Both the position numbers and the translations under genes were made by a program. Positions 1 through 11,032 of a stretch of 64,000 nt of DNA are shown one piece after another. The notes beneath the pieces were generated by a model. It did not search any database and had not been told where the DNA came from. It worked only from the letters and a program-made list of their open reading frames with translations. The stretch comes from Chamaelirium japonicum (taxonomy: Eukaryota; Streptophyta; Magnoliopsida; Liliales; Melanthiaceae), in contig OX393557.1 of the NCBI GenBank assembly GCA_947650365.1, positions 2,102,138 to 2,166,137 on the forward strand, read 5' to 3'. How positions within the stretch are numbered: position 1 is the stretch's first letter; the number at the start of each line of letters is the position of its first letter.

Positions 1-547
1 AAATCAATGCATGTATCTTTCTTAACACACATCCAAACTTCACGCGCCTTAAAGCAATTCCAAAACACATGTTCGATATCTTCATCTTGTTCTCCACACC
101 ACGGATAGCTCCCGTATCCGATACTCATCCACCGCCACAGGAATTTAGCAGTCGGTAAAACTCCATGTAAAAGTTTTCACAAAAAAAGTTGTACCTTAGG
201 GGGAAGGCGTAGCTCCCACATTCCAACTCCCCTCCAGTTGCCAAGATCAGTCGTCACCATCGTTGCTCCCCCCATAATGTCCTCAAGCATCCTGCTATAT
301 TTGGGTCCAAGAGCAATGTTTATCTTAACCAACTCGCTGAACCCGTAGTACAGTATGCTTAAGCCATGAGGATGTTCGTCGCCTCGCCTAGAGCCTCCAG
401 GATTCCACTGAAATACTATTATGATTCCTGATCCACCTCGCCCCCATTGTATTCCCGCGCAAAATATACCAAAGATTAGCCATCGCCATGTGAATATGTA
501 GGTTAGCAAAGCTCGAAATCTGAAGGCCCCCCGCACTTTTCGGCTTG
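1..547 (-). mobile_element. L1-type LINE, 3' part of ORF2 (after RT, zf-RVT region)
   Basis: This is the C-terminal part of a plant LINE ORF2 on the minus strand, cut by the window edge. At its right end it reads KPKSAGGLQI, the conserved block that follows the reverse transcriptase in plant L1 elements. At 40-125 it reads YPWCGEQDEDIEHVFWNC, a typical zf-RVT zinc-finger motif with C and H ligands. The frame between these blocks is interrupted, so the copy is not coding. It continues at 2435 and is separated from it only by an LTR insertion. The 3' end and poly(A) tail lie outside the window. Confidence 0.85.
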
Positions 548-552
548 GTAAA

Positions 553-2429
553 TGTTGGAATTAAATTCTATTATCAGAGTCGCAGCAGAAGCAAAAGATA
601 GATCCGAAGGTCTCACAGTGTATGTCTCATTATTATTAATTCTACAAAACAATCTATATACAAATCTATGATCTTAGTATATGTGCAGACACCCTAGAGG
701 CATACTACGATCTACGAAACAAGACATGCATGCATCTAGTTAGGTGTTTAGAACCATCATGCCTTATGGATTTATGATCTGAAGAGAACGGAACGATGAT
801 GAACCACACGTGAATCGCAAGGGAAGCTGTCGGATGGAACCTTGTCCTTTGTGAAGGGAGGAATCCTCGAAGTCCTATCTCTGAGTGCAAGGACTATGAG
901 CCGACGGAGGAATTCGTTGCAAATATAACGATGAACCACGAGATCTCCTCCTTCTCTTTCTTTCTTCTTCCTTCTCCTTCCTTCCTCCTTCTTCTTTCTT
1001 CTTCTTCCTCTTTCTTCTTTGGCCGAAACCACAAAGAGGGAGAGAGGAGAGGGGGACTTAGGTTTTTGGAGAAGGAGGCACTAGGGTCGGCCCCCTCTCT
1101 CTCTAATCCCTTTATACGGCCGGTCCCAGTTGCTATACGCAAGCCAGGGTCGGCCCCCTAGAGATAGGGATGAGAGGGGGGGGGGTCGGTTTTTAGGGTT
1201 TCCCTGTCTATCGTGAAGTCTGGACGAAAACACCCTCACAAAACGTAAAACATTGTAAAAGAGATAAAGTAAGGTGCACTACTCGGAATCGAGTTCCGTC
1301 AATGCCTATGAGCTTCTGGAATTATTCCACTCATTTTAAAATCCATATTCAATATGGTATGAGCCATATTTTGGTATTTACCAAAATACTCCTATGGCCC
1401 TTAACACATGTGAATTAGGTTCTTAGGCTTCGGGCTTGCGCTCCATTGTGCTATTTCGTATCCAACGTGTCCAACCAGGTCGGGAAACAATTTTTATACG
1501 TAACAACAGGGTTGAACCTTCAGGGTTCAGGATCTCTAGCTCCAACCGGATCCCTGATTAACTGTCCCGGTGACACACCAAAGTTCCATTAATCAGCCAT
1601 AATCTGATTAACCCGCGTAGCCACCCAGAATGCCACACGAGTTGAACTCTAGTAATCCTAAACTTATGTTACTCCCTCGTTACCCTATTCTCTACTGTAC
1701 TCTGACAATCCTTAGTCCCTCTTATTACTGGTGCTAGGATTTGATGACTTGTCATCTATAACACCACACATCTTCCGGTGCTATGCCTAGCATCCAAAAC
1801 ATCGTCAGTCATATTGACAACCACCAGGTCTGGGTTAATTGTGTGGACAGATTGACTCATCAAAATACACCCATCCAATATTGAACGTCGGATAACCTGT
1901 AGGGATTGCATGCCCACTCAAGCGCTAGTCGGGTAACTCAACGTACCGTGGTATTGGACTATGGATGATCTGCACACGTTGGCACATCAAAGTACCACTC
2001 AACTAGTTGGCTCAGTGTACATGGTCCCTCAGGGTTAAGGATAGATTATCTATAATAGTAAGACAGTTTATGCACCAGTGTCTGAATCACTGAACTGTGT
2101 ATCGTCTTGGTTCTTGTTCAATACAATTATCGTGCTTGATCAGGTGAATAAGAATCCCACGTTTCCGTAGTGGAGACTTCACCACATCGTCTACCTACCA
2201 ACAACTTATTCTCGGTGAAGCGACCTGCATCACCAAAACTGTGAACCGGTCTCCTGGATCTCCCAAGCATGGATCCACCATGAGTCTCAGTGGCCTACTA
2301 TGTTCCCTAGGGTCCTTAATTCTATATAAGTTAACATACACCAAAATAGTATTATAATAAAAGCAATAACCAAAGTCATCTTTATTAATGTTAATACAAA
2401 AAATCCACACTCAAGACACACGAGCTACA
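553..2429 (-). mobile_element. Solo Copia LTR (family A) inserted into the LINE
   Basis: The 1.88-kb stretch begins TGTTGGAATT and ends in CTACA. It matches, over nearly its whole length, the 5' LTR of the Copia element at 12955-14909. No internal domain lies beside it. The flanking 5-mers are GTAAA (548-552) and GTAAT (2430-2434), a target duplication with one mismatch. LINE coding blocks either side (LLSWEVIIT and KPKSAGGLQI) are contiguous without it. It is therefore a solo LTR left after LTR-LTR recombination, and younger than the LINE. Pyrimidine-rich tracts near 950-1020 are part of the LTR. Confidence 0.88.
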
Positions 2430-2434
2430 GTAAT

Positions 2435-3652
2435 AATAACTTCCCAAGATAGGAGATGGATATGCCTGGATCCTTGTGAATCGCCCCAAAAGAACGCCCT
2501 GCACATCCAATCCAACTGATCGATTACCCTCATAGGCAATCCCTCAGTGGTCAACGCATAAATTAGTACTGCACACAACATTGATCGCAGCAGCTCCAGC
2601 CGCCCAGCTTGAGAAAGTAATTTCGCCATCCATCCGGATAGCTTGGCTTCCATCTGGCTAATGATAAATGGTACTGTTTCTTAGGAATGCACCCCCCCTG
2701 AATAGGAATACCCAAGTGCATCCATAGGTCTCTTACTTCCGTCATTCTGAAGGTTTTCAACACCTGTTTCCTTATTCCCATTGGAACACATTTGGAAAAT
2801 TTAACACTCGAATACCTGATGCAGAAAAGCGATATTAGCTTCACAACTGGCATCGCGGATCCAAGATTGATTCACCACCTCGTGACACTTCGGGTCCGAA
2901 ATCCGAAAATTCAGGAATATCCAGGGCACCTTAGCAAGCCCGGTATTGAGCGTTGTAGATACTAGAACAGGTGCATGGTCGGATGCACATCTTGGAAGAT
3001 GCTTTGCTACCGTATCATCCAGCTTCAAAGTCCAGTTAGTATTGACAAAACATCTGTCTAGCCTCTCCAATATTCACTCCTGACCTTGCTGGTTATTGTA
3101 CCAAGTATACGCTTCACCTGAGAATCCCGCATTCCTCATGCCTCCATAATTTAGCATTTGAAAAAAATTCTATGTGCTTGAGGACCATCGAAATGGTTGA
3201 CCACCCGACTTATCGTCAAGGGTCAAAACGCAGTTGAAGTCTCCAACCAAACACCAGGGGAATTCCAGACTCCCAATCAATCACAGATTCGCCCACAACT
3301 GCCTCCTTTCCACAGCAGTCATCGTGGCATAAACCACCGACATAATTATGGATCCCATCCTAGGGCAAGTAAACACCACATGCAAAACTTGTTTTTGCCT
3401 CGACAGAGCCGTAACCATCCCAATCTCCGGCCTCCACATACACACTATCCCACCAAACAACCCGTCAGAAGGAGCACAAGCCACTTCAAACCGACCCTGA
3501 AACACATCCTAGATACGCCTTAGTTGATTAGCCCGGCTATGACTTTCAACCAGAAATAAGAATCCAGGCCTATATTGCATGACCAACAACTTCGAATAAC
3601 CCACCACCGCCGGTCAGAGCAACCCCTAACAATTCCAAAATAACAACTTCAT
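2435..3652 (-). pseudogene. LINE ORF2 endonuclease and partial RT, decayed
   Basis: ORF2 would nick target DNA and copy the element RNA into it. The endonuclease starts at an ATG at 3652 with MKLLFWNC, the usual L1 EN opening. Further blocks are GLFGGIVCMW (near 3455) and RLDRCFVN...HLPRCASDHAPVLV (3070-2960), the C-terminal EN motif with its catalytic-site SDH. The RT catalytic palm with its FADD/YADD box is not present. Sequence resumes with LGIPI and CRAFFWGDSQGSRHIHLLSW, the conserved block before zf-RVT. The ORF is out of frame in places and then interrupted by the solo LTR. Confidence 0.82.
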
Positions 3653-3659
3653 TTAGGAA

Positions 3660-5500
3660 GAGCTGAAATGAAGGCAGTTGGGATCCTGGTTCCCTTACCT
3701 GACTTCTTGAGTACCGACCCACGCAATGCCAACCGATCTCTAGCCCTTGTTTTGGACCGTGCCTGAGCACTCTGATGACCTTTTTCCCCTGGCCTCCTCC
3801 CGCCTGGTCCTCCCAGTCATCCTCCATCCCTTCACTCCCAGAAAAACTATCGTCAGTATTCTCCATTAACATCTCTGACTTGGCCTCTGTTCGCTGGAGC
3901 ATAGTGGTTGTCCGATTCACTGCCATTTCGTGTCTGACTTCCAACTGCAACAACACCCGCTCAGTGTCATTACCCTGCACTGTAGCGAAATCTGATGGAA
4001 CCTCTGGCGATCCTGGTCTGCCATGGTCCTCCCCCAATGTGGCCCAAGCAATACTGCCAGATGGAGCCGCGTGTACCCCCTTCCCTCCCCCTGAGACCAA
4101 GCTTGGTGAATCCCCCCCTGAGCCAATCTTACAGATCTTATTCACTTCAACCACATGGTTAGCATCCCCCAACTTCTCATCCTAATCCCTCGGGATCAAT
4201 ATTGCCCTCTGCTACGTCCACGTGCATGGATTGAGAGTACTGGCCCTGCTCTGATATTAAATGCAACGACAAAAATCATGATCCAATAGACGCCTCGGGT
4301 GTCCTATTCAGAGTGTTGGGCTTCAGATTCGGGGTCGAGATCGGTAATGACGGCATCCCTCTGCCCTCAGGGACTGGCTCTACCCTCCGACCACCACGAC
4401 TCACTAGTTTCCACCTATTGTGACCCGCCTAAGTTCCTGCATCCCCGTACCCTTCTGTCGGTCAATTGACCTGACTCCCTCCAGCACCTCCTGTAATTTC
4501 TTCTCGGTTTCGGTTTCCAGTTTCGACACCGACAGGCCAACCCATCCTTTGGACCACCACCATCCATGGGCCAAATGTCGAAGTCCTTCCCGCAGGATAC
4601 CCCTATCCTCTAACCTCCTTTGGCACTGGAGGAACCCTCCCTAGATCAAACATCTCCATCCAAACCTCCCCCTAAACCATCGGCCCCTTATCAGCATATT
4701 CCCTAGTTCCAGTTGGGGAACCGCTGATTAATTATTCTGCCTCCCTCCGGGCATTGATGGAGAAGGTGACCCATGTTCTCATAAACAAACGGTTGATAGA
4801 ATGCAAGTCTCTGAACACTGATACTCACATTAGTTCCCTGAGGTAAGGCCTTCATGAGATTGACCTCCATGCAGACTCTCGTGTACTGACCCTGCAAGCC
4901 CTCCAACGACTTCTGATCCACTCTGATTGGCCTCCCCGTCGCCGACACAATATCATGCACCAAATCCTCATCAGCTGGCAGATCCAGACCGGAGCATGAT
5001 CGACCTTCTCCTGGGGTAGTTGGAAAATGGAGTCCACTGTTTCAGAGGAAGTGCCCGTCCCTCAAAGATCCATGGACTCCCCTCCCAAACATCAATCATA
5101 TCTTCCTCCACTTCAAACCGGAAGCAGGAAAAACCATTTCGGAGGTCCATAACTTGCACCTTCCCAGGACAAGGCCATCGCTGTGCCACTTGATGCCGTA
5201 AATTTTCAAGCGGGATCTTAGGTCCTAAAAACTTCCTGACCAGCGACTGTCTCCACCTCGCCTGAGATGCCTGAAGCTTCTCCTGATCGAGGACCACCAT
5301 ACCATCCACCAGTGGGGCCATCCGAGCTTGGTGATCTGCATCAAATCGACCCCACCAAGTACTTGCTATGGCCGCCGCTAAGTAGCTGCGAGGTCCTACC
5401 TGAGTTCCTCCTAGATCCACCCCAAGCACCGCCGCAGAAGGCTAAGACGGATGAGCAGAAGGAGGAGAAACCGTCGGAAGCTCGCCAATCTCTTTAGGGT
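3660..5500 (-). pseudogene. LINE ORF1 (DUF4283 plus zinc knuckle), decayed
   Basis: ORF1 of plant L1 elements encodes an RNA-binding, chaperone-like protein that packages the element RNA. The longest open piece, 4971-5429, reads RKFLGPKIPLENLRHQ, then LRNGFSCFRFEVEED and WEGSPWIFEGRALPLKQWTP; this is the DUF4283 pattern. The next piece (4703-4963) ends with FVYENMGHLLHQCPEG, a degenerate CCHC knuckle with the first cysteine lost. Downstream, 3570-4172 is an acidic, low-complexity linker (MEDDWEDQAGG) as usual for the ORF1 C-terminus. The reading frame is broken several times, so no product is expected. Confidence 0.8.
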
Positions 5501-5510
5501 CTAATGTTGG

Positions 5511-6012
5511 TGCAAGGAGAAATGCAGTCGGTGGTGTTTTGGGTGCTGAACCTACTGCTACACGTGAGCTAGGTCACATAGAGGTCGGATGAAGCTACAA
5601 ATGAAGCTAACAAGGCTAAAACAGTTGAGGTCGAGGAGATGATCTTCAATGTTCAATGGTTCAAGGCTATAAAGAGTTTTGAGGAGGTGATCTTCAATCT
5701 TCAATGTTCAATGGCTCAAAGCTATAAAGAGATTTGAGGAGGGGGCAACAGACATCTCGGAAGATGGCAATAGGTTACAAGATGTTTGGGAGGTGGAAGC
5801 TAGGACTGATCAGGAGGCTGGTATATATATTGGCTTGAAATACCTCAAACAAGGTCTCAATTCGTCGCCTCATGCTCTCGAAAGTGATCTAAGGTTTTTG
5901 AATCTTCGACGATCCAAAGAGAATGATCGAATCCATTGACAATGATCACAATCACAGATAAAAGATAATAAAGAAAAGCAATCCATATGACACAAAGAAA
6001 TTTGTTCACGTA
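5511..6012. other. Intervening sequence, no gene seen
   Basis: No coding region or RNA is recognisable here. A local direct repeat is visible near 5640-5740, where the phrase around 'gatcttcaatgttcaatgg' recurs about 50 bp further on. The rest looks like decayed transposon sequence of unknown family. Confidence 0.5.
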
Positions 6013-6202
6013 TGTGATGACCAAGATCCAATAGCCAAGAGCCAAGACTCTTGAGACTGTAATGCCAAGATAGATGAGGTGAGGTGAGGTGAGGTGTACA
6101 AGGCCATAAGTTAGCCCCACATCGCTTGGAGATAACAAGATCCTGAGCTACTTATATAATTTTCCCTCCAAAACATAGAAGACACATTTTAAAATCATTC
6201 TC

Positions 6203-6295
6203 GCTACGGATTTCGTAAGAACTCCATAGTTAAAGCATGCTCAAGTGAGAGTAGTACTAGGATGAGTGACAACCCTAGGAAGTTTTCGTGCGTGC
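6203..6295 (+). other. 5S-rRNA-like segment in Cassandra LTR 1
   Basis: The segment matches the last three quarters of plant 5S rRNA, including AAGAACTCCATAGTTAAAGC and GTGAGAGTAGTACTAGGATG. These cover the positions of box A, the intermediate element and box C of the internal Pol III promoter, with a few changes. It is part of a retrotransposon LTR and not a 5S gene: the 5' portion of 5S rRNA is absent. Confidence 0.85.
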
Positions 6296-6621
6296 ATGGA
6301 CAAAGCGGACAACATCTTGTGTGTTTGGGGCGGATGTTACATGATGGTATCAGAGCCGGTTTTCCTCGCAATGGGGGGATCTAACCCTACACATGGATGT
6401 GTAGCCCTTAAAGGGGTGGATTATGATGACCAAGATCTAATAGTCAAGAGTCAAGAGCTAAGACTCTTGAGACTGTGATGCCAAGATGGATGAGGTGAGG
6501 TGAGGTGAGGTGAGATAAGGTGTACAAGGCCATGAGTTAGCCCCATATCTCCTGCAGAGAAGAAAATCCTGAGCTACTTATATAATTTTCCCTCCCAAAC
6601 ATAGAAGATGTATTTTAAAAT

Positions 6622-6722
6622 CATGCGCCTCTACATATTTCGTAAGAACTCCATAGTTAAGCGTGCTCAGACGAGAGTAGTACTAGGATTGATGACCACC
6701 CTGGGAACTTCTCATGCGAACA
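6622..6722 (+). other. 5S-rRNA-like segment in Cassandra LTR 2
   Basis: This is the second copy of the 5S-derived block, with TCGTAAGAACTCCATAGTTA and GAGAGTAGTACTAGG. It sits at the same place in the LTR as in copy 1, so it was inherited within the element and not inserted separately. Confidence 0.83.
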
Positions 6723-6859
6723 CGGGCAAAGCAGATAATATCTTGTGTGTTTGGGGCGGTTGTTACATAATAGTATTAGAACCGATTCTCCTTGCAATAG
6801 GGGGGGGTCTAACCCTACACGTGGGCGTGTAGTTCTTAAGAGGGGTGGATTGTGACGAC

Positions 6860-7354
6860 TAGGGGTGGCAATGGGTCGGGTCGGGTTGAGACATAGGTAT
6901 TAGGGCAAAACACCCAACCCGAACCCGACCCGTTTAATAAACGGGTCAAAAACTTAAACCCAAACCCGACCTGCCTAATAAACGGGTTGACCCGACCCGA
7001 CCCGTTTAACCCATTTACTAAACGGATCGAGTCGTGTCGGGTCGGGTTGGCTCGGGTTGGGTCAACAAAACCTATGTAAACTTGCCGGGTTGGGTCAAGA
7101 CAAGTCGGATTGGGCCGGGTTTGATTGGGTTGGGTCAGGTTGGCTCGGGTTGGTTCGGGTTGGCTCGGGTCGGGTTGACACGACCCATTTGGTAAACGGG
7201 TCAAGTCAGGTTATAAGTACAAACCCGAACCTGACCCATTAGATAAACGTGTCAATCGGGTCGACCCGTTTATGACCCGAACCCGTTTAGGCCAAACCCA
7301 AACCCGCTAACTTCGGGTCGGGTTGGCGGGTCGAGTCAAGGATTGCCACCCCTA
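6860..7354. mobile_element. hAT-type MITE, 495 bp, inside Cassandra LTR 3
   Basis: The element has terminal inverted repeats TAGGGGTGGCAAT at both ends and a perfect 8-bp target duplication GTGACGAC (6852-6859 and 7355-7362), the hAT signature. The interior is made of degenerate GGGTCGGGT-type and ACCCGACCC-type runs in both orientations, so it can fold on itself. There is no transposase. The target duplication is still perfect, so the insertion is later than the Cassandra array it splits and not very old. Confidence 0.92.
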
Positions 7355-7436
7355 GTGACGACCATGATCCAATAGCCAAGAGCCAAGACTCCTGAGACAG
7401 TGATGCCAAGATGGACAAGGTGAGGTGAGGTATATG

Positions 7437-8250
7437 ATCGACACTAGAATATGTCGATATTAATGCATTATAGTCAACCTTATATGCATAATTTCGTAAT
7501 AGACGATATATACTTTGATGCATATTTGTATTATGCAGGAAATGAAGACATGGATAGAAAACAAGCTAAAAGCAGAGGATAAAGCAAGCAGAGTAACACA
7601 AGATGAATCTAAGCTCGAACGGAACCAAAGAGGACTGAGCCCAAATGTGGAATCCGATATAACACAACATCCGCTCGAGCATATGGAGGCATCCGCTCAG
7701 GCGGATTTGCAAAATATGACAGCCGTTCGTCAAAACGGAGTGCGCAGTCAGAACCATTCGATAACCATCAAAATGCCAAAGCAGTTACCATAACTGCTCT
7801 AGCGGTTTTATAACTATTCCGTATATCACTAAGGATGGGAGGAGGACTTTGAACCAACTCTCAGGAGGGCTATAAAGGCTCCCAAATCCGAAGAAACCAG
7901 GGACGAACTTTGAAGAAGAAGGCAATTGCTTAAGGGTTGGATTGGAGAGAATTTGGGGTAACCCTAGTGACTCCGGCAATAGTAGATGTGATCCATCATA
8001 CTTATCGTTGTATCCAAGAAGAGTATGGTGTTCTAAATTAATCTAGGGTTCCAGGGGAACCCTAACGATTTGTTTGTCTAACTCTCTCTCAATGACAATG
8101 AGCACTTTTTCTTCTTGATTAATGCATAATTTGAGTTTTCTCCTAATGTTGATTACTAGTATTCTCATTATATTCGTGATTGTGATATGGTTAGCATACT
8201 AGACCCATCATATAGGTTGTGTGGAAAACCATCCTATATGATTATTGTGC
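7437..8250 (+). other. LTR-like or leader fragment of unknown retroelement
   Basis: No gene is seen. A TATA-like GGCTATAAAGGCTCCC at 7869-7884 followed by a purine-rich leader and the run CCCTAACGATTTGTTTGTC resembles the promoter part of a plant LTR. The ends cannot be placed, and the segment stops abruptly where Copia LTR sequence begins near 8251. The open frame at 7515-7793 shows no recognisable motif and is probably chance. Confidence 0.35.
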
Positions 8251-8354
8251 ATAGTAGTATTCTAATTAAAGCAATAACCAAAGTCATCTTTATTAATGTT
8301 AATACAGAAAATCCATGCTAAGGACACATGAGCTATAACAATCTCCCACTTGGC

Positions 8355-8921
8355 CTAGCGAGGAACAATAGTCTTAACTCCCATGGCATCCACGTGCTTC
8401 TCAAAAGCCTTGGTCGATAACGCCTTTGTGAAAGGGTCCGCCATGTTATCTGCAGACGCCACCTGAGTCACTGCAACCTCCCCTCGCTTCTGCAAGTCCC
8501 GGATAATGTAGTATTTCTGCTCGATATGCTTGCTCTTCTGGTGATATCTTGGCTCCTTGGATTGTGCTACCGCTCCACTATTGTCATAGTAAAGGATAAT
8601 AGGATCTTGAGCTCCCGGTACGCATCCTAAGTCCGTGAGAAACTTCTTGAGCCACACCGCCTCCTTAGCTGCTTTGCACACGGCAACGTACTCAGCCTCT
8701 GTCGTCGAATCCGTGATGCATCCCTACTTCACGCTCCTCCAACTGACAGTTCCTCCTCCTAATGAAAACACAAACCCTGATGTCAATCTCCTGGATTCCG
8801 GATCTAATGCAAAGTCAGAATCCGTATATCCAATCGGCATCAGTTCCTGTGAAGAGTAAACTATCTCATAATCTCTCGTCCTACGGAGATACTTAGTTTT
8901 GGATACCCAACGAACAGACAT
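8355..8921 (-). pseudogene. Copia RNase H domain (fossil)
   Basis: The translation includes MCKAAKEAVWLKKFLTDLG, then YYDNSGAVAQS, HQKSKHIEQKYY and ASADNMADPFTKALS, the standard C-terminal RNase H pattern of Copia polyproteins. It would degrade the RNA strand during reverse transcription. It belongs to the family A Copia and is broken. Confidence 0.88.
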
Positions 8922-9049
8922 ACCTTTCTATCATCAGGATCATAAAATAAACCACCCTTTGTCCCTTTTGGATACCCAACGAACAGACATACCTTAGTTT
9001 TTGACTCTATCTAATCTCGCTTGTCCTTCCACACATGTGCTGGACAATC

Positions 9050-10450
9050 CTAAATCCTAAAGTGCTGTAGACTAGGCTTTCGCTTCAACCACAGCTCCCA
9101 AGGAGTTAGAGGTACTGACTTTGATGGAACAAAGTTCAAAGTATATGCTGCCGTCTCTAGGGCATATCCCCAAAAACTAGGTGGCAATATTGCATAACTC
9201 ATCATAGTCCGAACCATGTCTAACAAAGTTCGGTTTCTCCTCTCAGATACACCGTTCTGTTGTGGTGTCCCTGGTGCAGTCAACTGGGATACAATCTTAT
9301 GCTCACGCAGGTACCCAATAAATTCATCCGATAGGTATTTGCCTTCTCGATCCGATCGGAGAGACTTGATACTTTTACCTGTCTGCTTTTCTGCTTCAGC
9401 TCTGAACTCCTTGAACTTATCAAAGGATTCAGACTTCCGCCGCATTAGGTATATGTATCCAAACCTCGAGTGATCATCCATGAAGGTGATGAAATACTCG
9501 AAGCCTCCTATAGCACGGACACTTATGGGCCCATATACATCAGTGTGTACCAACTCTAATACCTCCTTAGATCTGCTACCTTTGGCTCGGAAAGATCTTT
9601 TAGTCATCTTGCCTTCCAAGCAAGACTCACACGTCGGTAGGCTTTCTGAAATATCTGGACTTAAGAGTCCTACCTTAACCAACCTGTGAATCCTGTCTGA
9701 GGCTATGTGTCCAAGCCTTAGATGCCAAAGGAGTATTGGATTATCTAATAGATTTTTTCTTTTAAATGAATTAATCACACAAGCTTCAGTTATGTTATCC
9801 TGCTTATGATTGGAGTTAATTACATAGAGACCATTCTGTATCTTTCCCTTACAAACAACGGAACCATTCAATTTAATTGACACACCAGAAGCATCAAATA
9901 AAACTGAAAAACCTTCATTATTCAATAAGGAAATAGAAATTAAGTTTCGTCTCAAAGACGGTACATAAAGTATGTCTCTAAGTAATAAACTTCTTCCATC
10001 AAAGAACTGCAAGATGATATCTCCAACTGCGTCAGCCTCTGCCACGGCCTTAGTTTTTATGCTTAGGATCATCTCCGTATCACCCAGTTTTCTTGTCTCC
10101 TTGAACCCCTACAAATTATTGCAAGCATGGTTAGTGGAACCAGAATCCACAATCCATGAAACTGGAGAACAACTGGATGCTACAAGGGATTCCACTATGT
10201 GGATTCAAGATATACCTGTCTCAGCCTTCTTGGGAGCTGCGCGGCAGTCGCCCTTCCAGTGCCCCTTCTTGCCGCATCGGAAATATTTTCCTTTGGGCTT
10301 CGCCGGACCATTCTGCTTAGGAACCTACAACTGCATCTGGCCCATCTTGATGGGCTTCTTAGACTTTCTTTTCTGAAACTTGCCCTTGGCTTTCAGAGAA
10401 GAATTCCGCTCTATATTCAGGGATTGGGCTCCTGCCTTCATCCTGTCCTC
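9050..10450 (-). pseudogene. Copia protease-to-integrase region (fossil)
   Basis: The longest open piece, 9050-10072, reads LRDILYVPSLRRNLISI (protease-integrase linker), WHLRLGHIASDRIHRLVKVG with CESCLEGKM (HHCC zinc domain), LELVHTDVYGPI, and QNGVSERRNRTLLDMVRTMM (integrase core). The integrase would join element cDNA to host DNA. The stretch to 10450 carries weaker gag C-terminal and protease-like sequence. The region is part of a broken element. Confidence 0.88.
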
Positions 10451-10456
10451 TGCTGC

Positions 10457-11032
10457 CTAGAGCGTCGCTAGGAGCTCTGCGTTAGATATCTCCAACCGGT
10501 TAAGGTTAAAGTTGGTAACGAAGCCCTCAAACACTCCTGACAGAGACGCGAGGAAAATATCGGTCTGGATCTCTGCATCCAAGATGACATCGAAGGAACC
10601 AAGCTCGTTCACATAGCCAAACAATTTCAGTATATAATCCCGAACTAAAGTCCCCTCTGCCATCTTCATGGACACCAATTTATTGATGGTCAGGTAACGA
10701 GTTACCCGACTACGACCCTCGAACATTTCCTTTAGGTAGAGCATCATGTCTGAAGAAAAGGCCATGTCTTCGACTTGCTTCTAAAGGACGGTCTGCAAAG
10801 ATGCCACTATGTAGAACTTGCATATCTCATCAGTATCTAGCCAGTCTTTCCATTCCTTTAACTGGGCCTCAGTTGCACTTGGTCCCGGCATGGTCGGTTG
10901 AGGGGTACTTAGGGCAATTGTGTGTTTGCCAACCCTTAGGACGAGCATCAGGTTACGCTTCCAGTCCTTGTAGTTTGGTCTCGTAAGTTTGTTATCATTA
11001 AGTATGGAGGCAAGGGGGTCGAGCTTGGTCAT
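10457..11032 (-). pseudogene. Copia gag (fossil)
   Basis: The N-terminal piece begins MTKLDPLASILNDNKLTRPN followed by YKDWKRNLMLVL, the usual Copia gag opening. The second piece reads SRVTRYLTINKLVSMKMAEG and LASLSGVFEGFVTNFNLNRL, the UBN2-type capsid domain. Gag would form the virus-like particle. A similar gag piece lies at 43207-43488 in the plus-strand Copia, so the two elements are related. Confidence 0.85.

Larger units (their letters stand above)
2435..5510 (-). mobile_element. L1-type LINE, 5' and middle part
   Basis: This minus-strand LINE holds ORF1 and the first part of ORF2 and is the same element as 1-547. In order from the right there is a DUF4283-like ORF1 with a CCHC-type knuckle, a long acidic linker, an APE-type endonuclease and the thumb-side part of reverse transcriptase. 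The endonuclease end (SDHAPVLV near 2970) is followed almost directly by post-palm RT sequence (LGIPI near 2715), so most of the RT palm is absent. Frame changes and stops are frequent, so it is an old, dead copy. The 5' end is placed near 5510, where ORF1-like sequence fades. Confidence 0.85.
6013..7436 (+). mobile_element. Cassandra TRIM multimer (three LTRs), interrupted by a hAT MITE
   Basis: Cassandra is a non-coding miniature LTR element whose LTRs carry 5S-rRNA-like sequence. Here LTRs run 6013-6341, 6422-6767 and from 6851. LTRs start TGTGATGACCAAGATC and end GATGTTACA. The two internal domains are only about 80 bp: a primer-binding site TGGTATCAGAGCC (6345-6357), complementary to initiator tRNA-Met, and a purine tract AAAGGGGTGGA before the next LTR. 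The third LTR contains an inserted MITE (6860-7354) and resumes at 7363 before ending early near 7436. The family is known for tandem arrays formed by LTR recombination. It encodes no protein and depends on other elements for movement. Confidence 0.88.

Noticed and set aside
3570-4172. 200-residue minus-strand frame as a separate host gene
   Set aside because: It lies between the ORF1 knuckle and the endonuclease start of the LINE and its tail overlaps MKLLFWNC in another frame, so it is the LINE ORF1 linker.
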